DNA of 64,000 bases from Deinococcus hopiensis KR-140 (GTDB lineage: Bacteria > Deinococcota > Deinococci > Deinococcales > Deinococcaceae). The notes beneath the pieces are model-generated. The model had not been told where the DNA came from. It did no database searches and saw nothing but the letters and a program-made list of their open reading frames with translations. How positions within the stretch are numbered: position 1 is the stretch's first letter; each line of letters starts with the position of its first letter. Shown here one piece after another: positions 51,436 through 62,620 of this stretch. A program made the translations under genes and the position numbers. The DNA lies in contig CALPYF020000022.1 of NCBI GenBank assembly GCA_943327755.2, positions 1-64,000 on the forward strand. The letters run 5' to 3'.

Positions 51436-53712
51436 TCAGCCCCCGGCCTGCTCCTGCCGCAGCCGCCACACCGCCTCGGGGGTGACGGGCAGCTCGGTCA
51501 CGCGCACGCCCGCCGCCTCGCGCACCGCGTTCGCCAGGGCCGCGGCACCCGCCGTGATCGGCGGCTCGCCCACGATCCGCGCGCCGAACGGCCCGTGCTC
51601 GCTGGGCCGCTGCACGAGCAGGGCCTCCAGCGGCGGCACGTCCGTACTCGTGGGGAAGGCGTACTCCAGGAAGTTCGGATTCGCCAGCGTCCCGCCCGCG
51701 TAGTCCAGGCCCTCCAGCAGCCCCAGCCCCAGCGCCTGCGCGCTGCCCCCCTGGATCTGCCCCTCGACCAGCAGCGGGTTCAGTGCGAAGCCCACGTCCT
51801 GCGCGGCCACCGAGCGCCGCAGGGTGACCGTCCCGGTGTCCGGATCCACCCGCACGTGCACCAGCTGCGCGATGAACCCCGGCGCGCCCGCCTTGGGCGC
51901 CGCGCGGCCCTCGGCGACCACCGGGCCCGGCCCGCCCGGCGCGCGCTGCGCCTGCGCCGCCAGCTTCCCGATCGGAATGGCGCGGTCCGGAATGCCCCGC
52001 ACCAGCGCCTGCCCGCCCGCGAGTTCTAGGTCGTCCCGGTGCGCCTCGAAATGCCGCGCCGCGAGGTCCAGCAGCTGGTCACGCACCTGCGTGCTGGCGT
52101 CCAGCACCGCGCCCGACAGGCTGATCGTCACCTGCGACCCGCCGGAGTTCGGGGCGTACGGCCCGCTGTCCGTCGTGCCCTGCACGATCTCCACGTCGTC
52201 CGGGTGGACACCCAGCGTCTCGGCGGCGATCAGCACCATGCTGGAATGCACGCCGCTGATGTCCACGCTGCCCACGTGCAGCCGCACCGTGCCGTCGGTG
52301 TCCACGCGGCACACCGCGCCCGCCGGGGAGAACGCGCCCGGCCAGCCGCCCACCGCCAGCCCCACCCCCTCGTGCGCGGGCAGGTCGTGGCGCCCCCGCC
52401 ACAGGGGGTGGGCGCGGGCGGCCTCCAGGCAGTCGCGCAGGCCGATGTCCGGCCAGGGCCGCCCGGTGCCCATCGGGTCCCCCGCCTGCACGGCGTGGCG
52501 CAGCCGCCACTCCAGCGGGTCCGCGCCCAGCTGGCGGGTCAGGTCGTCCACGGCGGACTCCAGCGCGAACAGCGCCTGCGGCACGCCCGGCGCGCGGTAC
52601 GCCCCGACCGGCGCGCGGTTCAGCAGCAGCTCCCGCGCCCGCACGCGCACGTTCTCGCAGCGGTACAGGCCGCCCAGCATCGTGGCGATGATCCCCCCGT
52701 GCCCGAACCTGAACGCCCCGTTCTCGATCAGCACGTCCGCGTCCACGGCGGTCAGGGTCCCTTCCGCGTCCGCGCCGAGCCGCAGCGTCACCTGAATGGC
52801 TGGGGCGGGCATGGTCGTCAGCATGTCCTCGCTGCGGGTCAGGACCAGCCGCACCGGCTGCCTCGCGTGCAGCGCCGCCGCCGCCACCAGCGCGTCCATG
52901 ATCCCGTACTTCGCGCCGAAACCCCCACCCACCGTCAGCGGCACCACATGCACGTCCCGCTCACGCAGGCCCAGCGCGCCCGCGACCTCGCCGCGCACCA
53001 CGTACTGCCCCTGGGTGCTCGTGTACACCGTGACCTCACCGGGCCGCGCGCCGGGCTCCGCGACCACCGCGTGCGGCTCCAGGTACCCCTGATGCACGCC
53101 CGCCACCCGGAACGACCCGCCCGCCGTGAACGCCGCCCCCGCCAGCGCCGCGTCCACATCCCCGCGCCCGAAGGTGCGGTCCTCGTCCACGTTGCTCGGC
53201 TCGCGCGCCGCCTGCGCGCCCGCCTCGCCGCCGTGCAGCCCGGCCATGCCGCCATCGGCCTTCGGGACGCCCTGCGGCCACACCAGCGTCCCGCCGGCCA
53301 GGGCCGCCTCGGCGTCCTCCACGGCGTCCAGCATCTCGTAGTCCACGTCCAGCAGGGCCGCCGCGTCCGCCGCCTGCGTCTCGGTGTCCGCCAGGATCAG
53401 CGCGACCGGCTGGCCCGCGAACACCACCAGGTCCTCCGCGAGCAGCAGGCTGGGGCGCGAGTGCATGGGCTTCACGTTCAGGTCCGCGCCCAGCAGCACC
53501 GAGTGCACGCCCGGCACGGCCAGCGCCGCCGTCCGGTCGATGCCCCGGATGCGCGCGTGCGGGTACGGGGACAGCACGGGCCGGGCATGCAGCAGCCCCG
53601 GCAGCCACTGGTCGGCGACGTAGGGCGCGCGGCCCACGAGTTTCTCCAGGCCGTCGATGATCTTGCGCGGACGGCCCAGGTGCGTGCGGGCCGGGGACTG
53701 TGGCGTGGTCAC
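51436..53712 (-). CDS. Xanthine dehydrogenase family molybdopterin-binding (large) subunit
   Basis: 758 residues from a GTG with GGAGG upstream. It has the aldehyde oxidase/xanthine dehydrogenase a/b hammerhead domain (about 20-130) and the molybdenum-cofactor domain (about 165-740): VGGGFGAKYG, LLNRAPVGAYRAPGVPQ and the catalytic Glu in VGEPPITAGAA. The family hydroxylates purines, aldehydes or similar compounds. The FAD and 2Fe-2S subunits that must transfer electrons are not next to it, so it depends on genes elsewhere or has another role. It is divergent from the CaiB-type gene. Confidence 0.88.
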   Translation of the reverse strand: MTTPQSPARTHLGRPRKIIDGLEKLVGRAPYVADQWLPGLLHARPVLSPYPHARIRGIDRTAALAVPGVHSVLLGADLNVKPMHSRPSLLLAEDLVVFAGQPVALILADTETQAADAAALLDVDYEMLDAVEDAEAALAGGTLVWPQGVPKADGGMAGLHGGEAGAQAAREPSNVDEDRTFGRGDVDAALAGAAFTAGGSFRVAGVHQGYLEPHAVVAEPGARPGEVTVYTSTQGQYVVRGEVAGALGLRERDVHVVPLTVGGGFGAKYGIMDALVAAAALHARQPVRLVLTRSEDMLTTMPAPAIQVTLRLGADAEGTLTAVDADVLIENGAFRFGHGGIIATMLGGLYRCENVRVRARELLLNRAPVGAYRAPGVPQALFALESAVDDLTRQLGADPLEWRLRHAVQAGDPMGTGRPWPDIGLRDCLEAARAHPLWRGRHDLPAHEGVGLAVGGWPGAFSPAGAVCRVDTDGTVRLHVGSVDISGVHSSMVLIAAETLGVHPDDVEIVQGTTDSGPYAPNSGGSQVTISLSGAVLDASTQVRDQLLDLAARHFEAHRDDLELAGGQALVRGIPDRAIPIGKLAAQAQRAPGGPGPVVAEGRAAPKAGAPGFIAQLVHVRVDPDTGTVTLRRSVAAQDVGFALNPLLVEGQIQGGSAQALGLGLLEGLDYAGGTLANPNFLEYAFPTSTDVPPLEALLVQRPSEHGPFGARIVGEPPITAGAAALANAVREAAGVRVTELPVTPEAVWRLRQEQAGG

Positions 53713-53778
53713 AGGTGGAACCTCCAGAAGAAGGGGGGAGAGGGGCGAGCTTGGAACCTCCGGAGTCTACGCCCGCGC

Positions 53779-53784
53779 TAGCAT
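53779..53784 (+). promoter_or_regulatory. -10 element (TAGCAT) of the CaiB-type gene
   Basis: TAGCAT ends 8 nt before the ATG at 53793. Confidence 0.4.
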
Positions 53785-53792
53785 CCGGGCAC

Positions 53793-54998
53793 ATGACCCC
53801 AGACCTGCCCCTGAGTGGCGTGCGCGTCGCGGACTTCACCCGCGTCCTGACCGGCCCGCTGTGCACCATGCTCCTCGGCGACCTCGGCGCGGACGTGATC
53901 AAGGTCGAGCCGCCCGGCGGGGACGACACCCGCGCCTGGGGGCCGCCCTTCCAGACGGGGCCGGACGGCACGCGCGAGAGCAGCTACTTCCTGAGCGTGA
54001 ACCGCAACAAGCGCAGCGTCACCCTGGACCTCAAGACCGGGGAGGGGCTGGAGGCCGCCCGCCGCCTGATCGCGGGCAGCGACGTGCTCGTCGAGAACTT
54101 CCGGCCCGGCACGCTGGAGCGCCTGGGGCTGGGCTGGGAGGACCTGCACGCCGCGCACCCCCGGCTGATCTACGCCAGCATCACGGGCTTCGGCCTGAGC
54201 GGCCCGTACCGCGACCGCGCCGGGTACGACGTCATCGCGCAGGGCATGGGCGGCCTCATGAGCTACAACGGCGAGGCGGGCGGCGAGCCCCTGCGGGTCG
54301 GGGTGGCCGTCGCGGACGTGTACAGCGGCGCGCTGATCACCCAGGCGATCCTCGCCGCGCTGTACGCCCGCGAACGCAGCGGACGCGGCGCGCGGGTGGA
54401 CGTGAACCTCCTCGAAAGCGTGATCGCGCTGGGGTCATCGCAGGTGGGCCGTTACCTCGCCACCGGGGAGGTGCCGGTCCCCACCGGGAACGACCACCGG
54501 TCCATCGTCCCGTACGGCACCTTCCCCTGCGCGGACGGCTTCGTGAACATCGCCGTAGGCAACGACGCGCTATGGCGGCGCTTCTGCGCGGCGCTGGACG
54601 ACCCGGATCTGGGCGCGGACGCCCGCTTCGCCACGAACGAGGGCCGCGTCACCCAGCGCGCCGACCTTGACCGCCTGCTGCTGCCCGCGCTAGCCCGCCA
54701 CCCCCGCGCCGACCTCATGATCCGCCTGGAAGTCGCAGGCGTCCCCTGCGGCCCCGTGAACGACCTGTCCGACGTCTTCAACGACCCGCACGTGCAGGCG
54801 CGCGGCGTCGCCGTGCCCGTCCCGCACCCCACCCTGGGCGAGACGACCGTCACCAGCCCCCCCTGGCGCTTCGGCGGGGAGGCCCTCCCCGTGCGCCTCG
54901 CGCCTCCCACGCCCGGGCAGCACACCGGCGAGGTGCTGAGCGAACTGGGACTGAGCCCCGAGATCAGCTCAGCCGCGCCAGCGCCCGCGCCAGATTGA
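53793..54998 (+). CDS. CaiB/BaiF family (class III) CoA transferase
   Basis: 401 residues. It moves CoA between carboxylic acids. Family motifs: GVRVADFTRVLTGPLCTMLLGDLGADVIKVEPP at the N-terminus (seen in parts), VENFRPGTLERLGLG, the active-site Asp in GYDVIAQGMGGLMSYNG, and VPCGPVNDLSDVFNDPHVQARG. The substrate is unknown. Its 3' end overlaps the convergent HD-domain gene by 35 nt. Confidence 0.92.
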   Translation: MTPDLPLSGVRVADFTRVLTGPLCTMLLGDLGADVIKVEPPGGDDTRAWGPPFQTGPDGTRESSYFLSVNRNKRSVTLDLKTGEGLEAARRLIAGSDVLVENFRPGTLERLGLGWEDLHAAHPRLIYASITGFGLSGPYRDRAGYDVIAQGMGGLMSYNGEAGGEPLRVGVAVADVYSGALITQAILAALYARERSGRGARVDVNLLESVIALGSSQVGRYLATGEVPVPTGNDHRSIVPYGTFPCADGFVNIAVGNDALWRRFCAALDDPDLGADARFATNEGRVTQRADLDRLLLPALARHPRADLMIRLEVAGVPCGPVNDLSDVFNDPHVQARGVAVPVPHPTLGETTVTSPPWRFGGEALPVRLAPPTPGQHTGEVLSELGLSPEISSAAPAPAPD

Positions 54999-55533
54999 CC
55001 CGCGCCTGAGGCTCCAGCCCCGCGAACTCCGGGGTGAGGTACAGCCGCTCGCGGTTCAGGAAGCCCCGCAGGACCGCCGCCCGCCCGGCGCGGTACGCAG
55101 CCTCGGGCACGTGCGCGTACTCCACCCGGATGGCCCGGTCGTACGCGTCGAACGTGGCGGCATCGGCCCCCAGGACACTCAGGTCGGCGTCCACGAACAG
55201 CGCCTCCGCCCGCGTGGTCACAGGAACGGTGTGCCGGGTCGCGAGGATCAGCGCCCGCACCTCCGCCTGCAGGTTGGCGGGCGCCCCCTGCGCGGCCAGC
55301 CACTCACCGAACACATCCGCGCTGCGCACCTCGTTGTCCGCCGCGCGCGGATCGTAGATCAGGTCATGCCCCCACGCGGCCAGCGCCAGCGCGGGCGTCA
55401 ACACCCCCCGCCCCGCCAGTGCATCCAGCAGCGCCCGCACATGCGCCCCGGTATGGTACGCCCGGCCCGGCTCGGCGTAGAACGGCCCCGCGAACGCCTC
55501 GGCGGCGGTCAGCAGGGCCTGTTCGTGCGTCAT
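54964..55533 (-). CDS. HD-domain protein (predicted metal-dependent phosphohydrolase)
   Basis: 189 residues. Metal ligands are in YHTGAHV (first His), [10 protein letters not shown] (HD pair) and VDADLSVLG (Asp), the pattern of the small HD proteins related to COG4339. The activity on nucleotides is likely but unproven. It follows argR by 4 nt and is probably cotranscribed with it. Confidence 0.82.
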   Translation of the reverse strand: MTHEQALLTAAEAFAGPFYAEPGRAYHTGAHVRALLDALAGRGVLTPALALAAWGHDLIYDPRAADNEVRSADVFGEWLAAQGAPANLQAEVRALILATRHTVPVTTRAEALFVDADLSVLGADAATFDAYDRAIRVEYAHVPEAAYRAGRAAVLRGFLNRERLYLTPEFAGLEPQARVNLARALARLS

Positions 55534-55537
55534 GGCT

Positions 55538-56008
55538 TCAGCCCAGCATCATGGCGTGGAACTCCTCCATGATGTTCTCCGCGTCCGCCGTGGTGCGCGC
55601 CACCACGAAGATCGTGTCCTCGCCGGCCAGCGTCCCGATGATGTCGTCCCGCCGCACCCGGTCGAGCACGAGCGCCACGCCGGTCGCGTGCCCGTCCGCC
55701 GTGCGGATCACGAGCATGTTCTCGCCCCGGTCGATGTCATGCACGAAGTTCTGGAAGAGCCGCGCGAGTTCCTCCTGCGCGCCCACGTGCCCGGCCGTCT
55801 GCGCCAAGGCGTAGCGGTGGCGGCCCTTGCCGACCGGGAGGCGCACCAGCCGCAACTCGTTGATGTCGCGGCTGACGGTCGCCTGCGTGACCCGGATGCC
55901 CTCGGCCTGGAGGCGCTCGACGAGTTCTCCCTGGGTGCTGACACTGTCGCGGGCGATGATGTCCTGAATGCGTTTCTGACGTTGTTCCTTGCTGAGCGTA
56001 CCCGCCAT
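55538..56008 (-). CDS. argR: ArgR, arginine repressor
   Basis: 156 residues. The winged helix (1-75) has the family motif [14 protein letters not shown]; the C-terminal domain (80-156) binds L-arginine and makes hexamers, with [12 protein letters not shown] where most ArgR have GT-x-AGDDT. It represses arginine biosynthesis and activates catabolism. I start at MAGTLSKEQ (56008), not at the in-frame ATG at 56044, because TATGCT ends 7 nt upstream and the longer start would cover the operator. No arg biosynthetic genes are in the window. Confidence 0.93.
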   Translation of the reverse strand: MAGTLSKEQRQKRIQDIIARDSVSTQGELVERLQAEGIRVTQATVSRDINELRLVRLPVGKGRHRYALAQTAGHVGAQEELARLFQNFVHDIDRGENMLVIRTADGHATGVALVLDRVRRDDIIGTLAGEDTIFVVARTTADAENIMEEFHAMMLG

Positions 56009-56015
56009 TCCACAC

Positions 56016-56042
56016 AGCATATGCATATGCACTGCATAATTC
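56016..56042 (-). promoter_or_regulatory. argR promoter with ARG-box-like palindromes
   Basis: TATGCT (56016-56021) is the -10 element, 7 nt from the ATG. It overlaps a perfect 14-bp palindrome GCATATGCATATGC (56017-56030), and TGCATAATTCA follows (56033-56043). Both resemble the TGAAT/ATTCA-type arms bound by ArgR, so autoregulation is likely. Confidence 0.55.
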
Positions 56043-56074
56043 AATGACGGGCGTCCCGGCGGACGGAACCCCGC

Positions 56075-57307
56075 TCAGCCCTGACGGGGCAGCAGCCGCG
56101 CCGCCTCGGTCAGCAGCCGCTCGGCCACCTCGCGCTTGCTCACGCGCGGCCAGTCCTCATGCGAGCCGTCCGCGCGGACCAGCGTCACCTGATTGTCGTC
56201 CCCGCCGAACGCCGTGCCCTCCCGCGTCGGGTAGTTCAGGAGGATGAAATCCGCGTTCTTCCGCGCAGCTTTGCCCGCCGCGCGCTCCACCCCGGCGTGC
56301 GTCTCCATCGCGAAGCCCACGAGTACCCGGTCCCCCTTCTCGCGGCCCAGTTCCGCCAGGATGTCCGGGTTCGGCGTCAGGTGAACCGTCACGTCGCCTG
56401 CCACCTTCGCCTGCTTCTCGCCGCTCTGCGTGGCCGCGCGGTAATCCGCGACCGCCGCCGTCATCACCACGATGCCCGCGTCCCGCGCGGCGTCCATCAC
56501 GGTGTCCCGCAACTCCAGCGCCGACTCGATCCGCACCACCCGCACGCCCGCCGGGTCCGGCAGGGTCACCGGGCCGGTCACCAGCGTCACGTCCGCGCCC
56601 CGGTCCCGCGCGGCCTCCGCCACCGCGAAGCCCATCTTCCCGCTCGACGGGTTGCTGATGAACCGCACCGGGTCCAGGTACTCCCGCGTCGGTCCGGCCG
56701 ACACGACCACCCGCACGCCCACCAGATCCCGCACCGGGGCAGGAGAGGCGTCCCCCTTCAACAGGGCCAGCGTCGCGTCCGCGATGTCCTCCGGTTCGCT
56801 CATGCGGCCCACGCCACGCCCCTCGCCGCGCGTGCCGAATGCCCCCACCTCCGGCCCCAGGAACCTATGCCCCCAGCCGCGCAGCGTAGCCGCGTTCGCC
56901 TGCACCGCCGGGTGCGTCCACATCAACTCGTTCATCGCGGGCACCCACAACACAGGGCCGCGCACGCTCAGGAGCGTCGCCAGCGCCAGATCCCCCGCGT
57001 GCCCATGCGCCGCTCCCGCCAGCAACTCCGCCGACGCGCCCACCACCACCGCCGCGTCCACCCGCGCGAGCGTCAGGTGCAGCGCGTCGGGCCGCGCCTC
57101 GAACCAGTGCGCGTCCGTCCCCACCGGACCGTCCGCCGCCGTGCTCAGGCTCAGTTCCGTGATGAACGCCAGTGCCGCGCGGGTCGCGATCACCCGCACC
57201 TCCGCCCCACGCTCGCGCAACCGGCGCAGCACCGACGGGGCCTTCACCGCCGCCATGCTCCCCCCCACGATCACCAGCACGCACGGACGCTCATCAGCCG
57301 TTCTCAC
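56075..57307 (-). CDS. coaBC: CoaBC, phosphopantothenoylcysteine synthetase/decarboxylase
   Basis: 410 residues from a GTG. The N-terminal flavoprotein domain (CoaC, 1-180) should decarboxylate 4'-phosphopantothenoylcysteine; the C-terminal domain (CoaB, about 190-400) makes it from 4'-phosphopantothenate, Cys and [26 protein letters not shown], and the Lys region [13 protein letters not shown] are intact. In CoaC PAMNELMW is present, but the flexible-flap motif usually ACG-x-x-GxGRM is [14 protein letters not shown], so the catalytic Cys is Phe, and PASANT is GASAEL. TATCCT lies 6 nt before the GTG. Confidence 0.88.
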   Translation of the reverse strand: MRTADERPCVLVIVGGSMAAVKAPSVLRRLRERGAEVRVIATRAALAFITELSLSTAADGPVGTDAHWFEARPDALHLTLARVDAAVVVGASAELLAGAAHGHAGDLALATLLSVRGPVLWVPAMNELMWTHPAVQANAATLRGWGHRFLGPEVGAFGTRGEGRGVGRMSEPEDIADATLALLKGDASPAPVRDLVGVRVVVSAGPTREYLDPVRFISNPSSGKMGFAVAEAARDRGADVTLVTGPVTLPDPAGVRVVRIESALELRDTVMDAARDAGIVVMTAAVADYRAATQSGEKQAKVAGDVTVHLTPNPDILAELGREKGDRVLVGFAMETHAGVERAAGKAARKNADFILLNYPTREGTAFGGDDNQVTLVRADGSHEDWPRVSKREVAERLLTEAARLLPRQG

Positions 57308-57313
57308 GGGTAC

Positions 57314-57319
57314 AGGATA
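57314..57319 (-). promoter_or_regulatory. Leaderless -10 element (TATCCT) of coaBC
   Basis: TATCCT ends 6 nt before the GTG at 57307; a leaderless GTG start is unusual. Confidence 0.45.
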
Positions 57320-57330
57320 GGCGTAAACAG

Positions 57331-57358
57331 CCGCCCCCCGTTTCCGGAAGGGGCGGTG
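57331..57358 (-). terminator. Terminator of phoU
   Basis: CCGCCCC (57331-57337) pairs with GGGGCGG (57350-57356); on the minus strand a GCTGTTTA tail follows. Confidence 0.6.
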
Positions 57359-57374
57359 CGGCGGCGGCGCGGTG

Positions 57375-58019
57375 TCAGCCTTCGCGCTGGCCGGTCACCC
57401 AGTAGCGGACGCGTTCGGAGATGTTCTCCATGTGATCCCCGACGCGTTCCAGGCTGCGGCCCACCCGCATGAGCATCAGGGCCTTGCTGATGTTGCGGGG
57501 GTCTTCGAGCATGTACGTCACGAGTTCACGCTGGATCTGCTCGTACAGGTCGTCCACCTCGTCGTCCATCTGCACGGTCGCCTCGGCGCGCGCCACGTCG
57601 CGGTCTGCGATGGCGGTGCGGAGGTTCTGGCTCATCTCGCCCAGCCGTTCGAGCATCCGCGCGAGGTTCACGTAGCGTTTCAGCGCGGGGGCCTGCGCGA
57701 GTTCCGCGCCGTCCTCGGCGACATGCACGACGTAGTCGCCCATGCGTTCGATGTCGCTGAGGCTCTTGAGGATCAGGGCGACCATCCGCAGGTCCCGCGC
57801 GACCGGCTGGTGCAGCGCGATGATGCGCAGGCACTCGGCCTCGATCTGCGCTTCCTGGGCGTCCACCTCGCGGTCGAGGGCCTTGACCTCCGCGAGACGT
57901 TCGACGTTCTCGCGCAGCAGGACGTCCCCGGCGACGGGGAGCATGCGCTCGACGGTGCCGAGCATGTTCAGTGCGCCGTTCAGGACGGCACGCAGATCGT
58001 TTTCGAGGGCTTCACGCAT
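57375..58019 (-). CDS. phoU: PhoU-type phosphate signalling regulator
   Basis: 214 residues, two three-helix PhoU bundles (about 1-110 and 115-214) with the metal-site motifs [12 protein letters not shown] and [13 protein letters not shown]. It links the phosphate ABC transporter to the sensor kinase and represses the Pho response when phosphate is adequate. Its transporter genes (pst) are not in the window. AGGAGT precedes the ATG. It lies downstream of the kinase gene, with a 208-nt gap that contains a PHO-box-like repeat. Confidence 0.93.
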   Translation of the reverse strand: MREALENDLRAVLNGALNMLGTVERMLPVAGDVLLRENVERLAEVKALDREVDAQEAQIEAECLRIIALHQPVARDLRMVALILKSLSDIERMGDYVVHVAEDGAELAQAPALKRYVNLARMLERLGEMSQNLRTAIADRDVARAEATVQMDDEVDDLYEQIQRELVTYMLEDPRNISKALMLMRVGRSLERVGDHMENISERVRYWVTGQREG

Positions 58020-58061
58020 GGGGACTCCTGTGTTGAACGTAGCACCCCGCACGGCGGGGGA

Positions 58062-58079
58062 GTGTCAGGGAACGGTCAG
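58062..58079 (-). promoter_or_regulatory. PHO-box-like direct repeat upstream of phoU
   Basis: On the minus strand CTGACCG (58073-58079), a 4-nt spacer and CTGACAC (58062-58068) give the 7+4+7 layout of a PHO box (consensus CTGTCAT). The same layout occurs before the regulator gene at 59904. Confidence 0.5.
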
Positions 58080-58227
58080 CTTCGCGGGGACAGGCGCTTT
58101 ACGCTGCGGTGACGGGCGGACGGCACGCCCATCACCTCCACTTCACGCGCCTGTTCTGGTCGGTTTCTCGCTCCGCTCGGATCCGGGGCGCTTTCAGGAA
58201 CGGCACCTTCACGCACCCGGACCACCG

Positions 58228-59196
58228 TCAGCCGATGCCGCCCACGCCGGGCAGGGTGAAGCAGAAGGCGTTCGCGTCGCCGCGCCGCTCGGCCCAGGCC
58301 TGCCCGCCCCAGCCGTGCACGATGCTGCGGACGATGTACAGGCCCATGCCGCTGCCCTGCCCGGTCGCGGCGCGGCCCCGCGTGTGCGCCTTGAACAGGC
58401 TCTCCGTATCGGGGATGGGCGTGCCCCGGTCGAGGACGCTCACCTCGATCCAGGTGCCGCGCTCCTGGGTGTGCACCTCGACCTGAGCGGCGGGCGGGCC
58501 GTACTTCAGGGCGTTCTCGATGAGGTTCAGCAGCACCTGCAGCAGCTTGTCCGGGTCGGCCCGCACGAGGTGATCCTGCCCGAAAGTGACGCTGGCGCGG
58601 CGGGCGTTCAGGTCGCCCGAAAGCAGCCGCTCGGCGCGGGCGAAGGCCTCGGCCAGCGGCAGGGTGCGGGCCCGGGTGGGCCGGAACCCCACGGCGAGGT
58701 CCTCGGCCAGCCGCGCCAGACGCTCGGTTTCCTGGAGGCCCTGCCGGACGAAGTTCTGCGCGAGGTCGCGGGGCATGTCGTACTCCAGCGCCTCCAGTAC
58801 GCCGCGCAGCGCCGCGACGGGCGTGCGGAACTCGTGCGAGAGCACGGCGGTCGCCTCGCGCAGTTCCGCCTCGCGGCGGCGGTGCTCGGTGACGTCCTCC
58901 ACGATCAGCGCGCCCAGCGTGCCGTCGCGGGTGGCGGTGCAGCGCAGCGTGCGGCCCGTGACCTCCAGTTCCAGCTCCCCGCCGCGTTCGAGCAGGGTCT
59001 CCAGGGTGTGGCGGCGCACGACCTCCAGCACCGGGCGGCCCGCGGCGCGCTCCTGCGGCACGCCCCACAGGCGCGCGGCGGCGGCGTTCACGCGCGTGAC
59101 CAGCCCCTCGCGCGTCAGCAGGACCGCCTGCGGCAGCGCGTCGATCCAGTGATCGGGCGCGCCCGCCGCGCGGCCGGCGGCGTCCGGGGCCGTCAC
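58228..59196 (-). CDS. PhoR-like sensor histidine kinase
   Basis: 322 residues, no clear membrane segment: a PAS domain (about 10-110), HisKA with the phospho-acceptor His in [13 protein letters not shown], and HATPase_c with [12 protein letters not shown] (N box), [15 protein letters not shown] and [14 protein letters not shown] (G boxes). It starts with GTG that overlaps the stop of the response regulator, a coupled pair. Its place next to phoU suggests phosphate sensing. Being cytoplasmic, it would sense phosphate through PhoU/Pst. Confidence 0.9.
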   Translation of the reverse strand: MTAPDAAGRAAGAPDHWIDALPQAVLLTREGLVTRVNAAAARLWGVPQERAAGRPVLEVVRRHTLETLLERGGELELEVTGRTLRCTATRDGTLGALIVEDVTEHRRREAELREATAVLSHEFRTPVAALRGVLEALEYDMPRDLAQNFVRQGLQETERLARLAEDLAVGFRPTRARTLPLAEAFARAERLLSGDLNARRASVTFGQDHLVRADPDKLLQVLLNLIENALKYGPPAAQVEVHTQERGTWIEVSVLDRGTPIPDTESLFKAHTRGRAATGQGSGMGLYIVRSIVHGWGGQAWAERRGDANAFCFTLPGVGGIG

Positions 59197-59882
59197 GCGC
59201 CGTCCGTCCAGGGGCGCATGCGGTAGCCCTTGCCGCGCACCGTCTCCAGAAAGCCGGGCTTACCCGGATCGTCGCCCAGGTGGGCGCGCAGCTGCGTGAC
59301 GTGCTGGTCCACGGTCCGCTCGCCCCCCAGGAAGTCCGCGCCCCACACCCGGTCGAGCAGTTCCGTCCTGGAATACACGCGCCCCACGTGCTGCGTCATG
59401 AACGCCAGCAGGTCGAACTCGCGCCGCGTGAGGTTCATGCGGCGGCTGCCCACCCGCGCCTCGGCGGCACTCACGTCCACGCTCAGGGGGCCGTTGCTCA
59501 GGACGGCGGGCACGTCCGGCTGCGTGCGGCGCAGCAGCGCCCGCACCCGCGCCACGAGTTCCGCCGCGCTGAAGGGTTTGGTCAGGTAGTCGTCCGCGCC
59601 GGACTCCAGACCCTCGACCCGCTCGGCCTCGGCGGCGCGGGCGGTGAGCATCAGCACCGGCATGCGGCGCAGTTCCGCGTCGGCCCGCAGGCGCCGCAGG
59701 AAGCTCAGGCCGCTCTCGCCGGGCAGCATCCAGTCCAGCACCAGCGCGTCCGCGCCGGGCAGCACGTCGAACGCGCCGGTCACGGACTCCAGGGCGGTGA
59801 CCCGCAGCCCCGCCCGCTCCAGGTGAAAGCGCAGGACGTCCCGGACGGTCCCCTCATCCTCGATGACAACGACGTGGCTCAT
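59193..59882 (-). CDS. PhoB-like response regulator (OmpR family)
   Basis: 229 residues: a receiver domain with the acidic pair near residue 8-9 (IEDEG), the phospho-accepting Asp50 in LVLDWMLPG, Thr in MLTARAA and Lys in YLTKPF, then a winged-helix DNA-binding domain ([33 protein letters not shown]). Together with the kinase and PhoU it forms a probable phosphate-response unit. The PHO-box-like repeat upstream suggests autoregulation. Confidence 0.92.
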   Translation of the reverse strand: MSHVVVIEDEGTVRDVLRFHLERAGLRVTALESVTGAFDVLPGADALVLDWMLPGESGLSFLRRLRADAELRRMPVLMLTARAAEAERVEGLESGADDYLTKPFSAAELVARVRALLRRTQPDVPAVLSNGPLSVDVSAAEARVGSRRMNLTRREFDLLAFMTQHVGRVYSRTELLDRVWGADFLGGERTVDQHVTQLRAHLGDDPGKPGFLETVRGKGYRMRPWTDGA

Positions 59883-59903
59883 GTCCCTTCATTCTTAAGG
59901 CTC

Positions 59904-59921
59904 AGGTCAGGCGAGTGTCAG
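59904..59921 (-). promoter_or_regulatory. PHO-box-like direct repeat upstream of the PhoB-like gene
   Basis: On the minus strand CTGACAC (59915-59921), a 4-nt spacer and CTGACCT (59904-59910). It ends 22 nt before the ATG at 59882 and adjoins TTAAGAAT, a likely -10. Confidence 0.5.
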
Positions 59922-59929
59922 CCCCGCCC

Positions 59930-59961
59930 CACAGTTGCCCTGGTCCACAGTTGCCCTGGCC
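59930..59961. repeat. 16-bp tandem repeat, two copies
   Basis: CACAGTTGCCCTGG(T/C)C occurs twice in a row with one mismatch, between the PhoB-like gene and metK. Its role is unknown. Confidence 0.75.
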
Positions 59962-60031
59962 CCCCTTCGGGTGAGGCCGCGCGGGCTGGACATCGGTGGC
60001 GTTCGCCCCTGTCGCCTCCTTGCGCCCGTGC

Positions 60032-61364
<1,333 letters not shown>

Positions 61365-61379
61365 CCCACCCACACGGAC

Positions 61380-61420
61380 GCGCCGCCCCCGGTTCAGGCT
61401 GGGGGCGGCGCGGTCTTGTT
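61380..61420. terminator. Terminator between metK and coaD
   Basis: An 11-bp GC stem (61380-61390 with 61401-61411) is followed by GGTCTTGTTGTT on the plus strand; the genes are convergent. Confidence 0.75.
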
Positions 61421-61422
61421 GT

Positions 61423-61965
<543 letters not shown>

Positions 61966-62544
61966 TTACCCGATTTCGCCGTCATCGTCGCCGTCCGCGT
62001 CCAGTTCTTCGGCGTCCGGGTGCCAGTACAGCGTCAGGGTGTTGCTGCCGTACTCGCGTTCCTCTCGCTTGAAGCCCGCGTGCTCGGGCAGGTGCAGACG
62101 GTCCGGGTGCTGGCACACCAGCAGCCCACCGGGCGCGAGGACGCCACTGGCGAGAATCTGCGCGGTCAGTTTCGGGATGTCCGCCTCGTACGGCGGGTCG
62201 CTGAACACCACGTCGAACTGCCCCAGGCGCTTCAGCAGTGCCCCGGCGTCCCCCTTCACGATCCGTACGCGCAGGTTCAGCGCGCGGGCGTTCGCCTCCA
62301 GCGCCCGCACGGCCCGCGCGTCCTTCTCGACCAGCGTCACGCGGTACCCGCGACTGGCGGCCTCCAGCCCGATCGCGCCGCTCCCGCCGTGCAGGTCGAT
62401 GAACTCCGGGTATCGTCCGGCGGGCGCGCGCGCGGCGAGCAGGTCGAACAGGCTCTTGCGGACGCGCGCGCCGCTGGGCCGGGCGCTGTCGGGCACCTGC
62501 AGGCTACGGCCCTTGGCCGTGCCGCCCAGGATGCGCAGGCTCAT
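61966..62544 (-). CDS. rsmD: RsmD, 16S rRNA (guanine966-N2)-methyltransferase
   Basis: 192 residues. SAM-dependent methyltransferase of the small-subunit rRNA: RILGGTAKGRSL and RVRKSLFDLL at the start, the SAM loop LHGGSGAIGLEAASRG (Asp in FIDLHGG), and the catalytic SDPPYEAD. The C-terminus is acidic (ELDADGDDDGEIG). TATCCT (62592-62597) would give a leader of about 45 nt with CAGGAGCC. Confidence 0.93.
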   Translation of the reverse strand: MSLRILGGTAKGRSLQVPDSARPSGARVRKSLFDLLAARAPAGRYPEFIDLHGGSGAIGLEAASRGYRVTLVEKDARAVRALEANARALNLRVRIVKGDAGALLKRLGQFDVVFSDPPYEADIPKLTAQILASGVLAPGGLLVCQHPDRLHLPEHAGFKREEREYGSNTLTLYWHPDAEELDADGDDDGEIG

Positions 62545-62620
62545 TTCAGGCTCCTGGGAGTGTGGGTGGGGGAGGGGAACGTCATCCCTTCAGGATAGAG
62601 CACGCTGCACTTGGCCCGGC

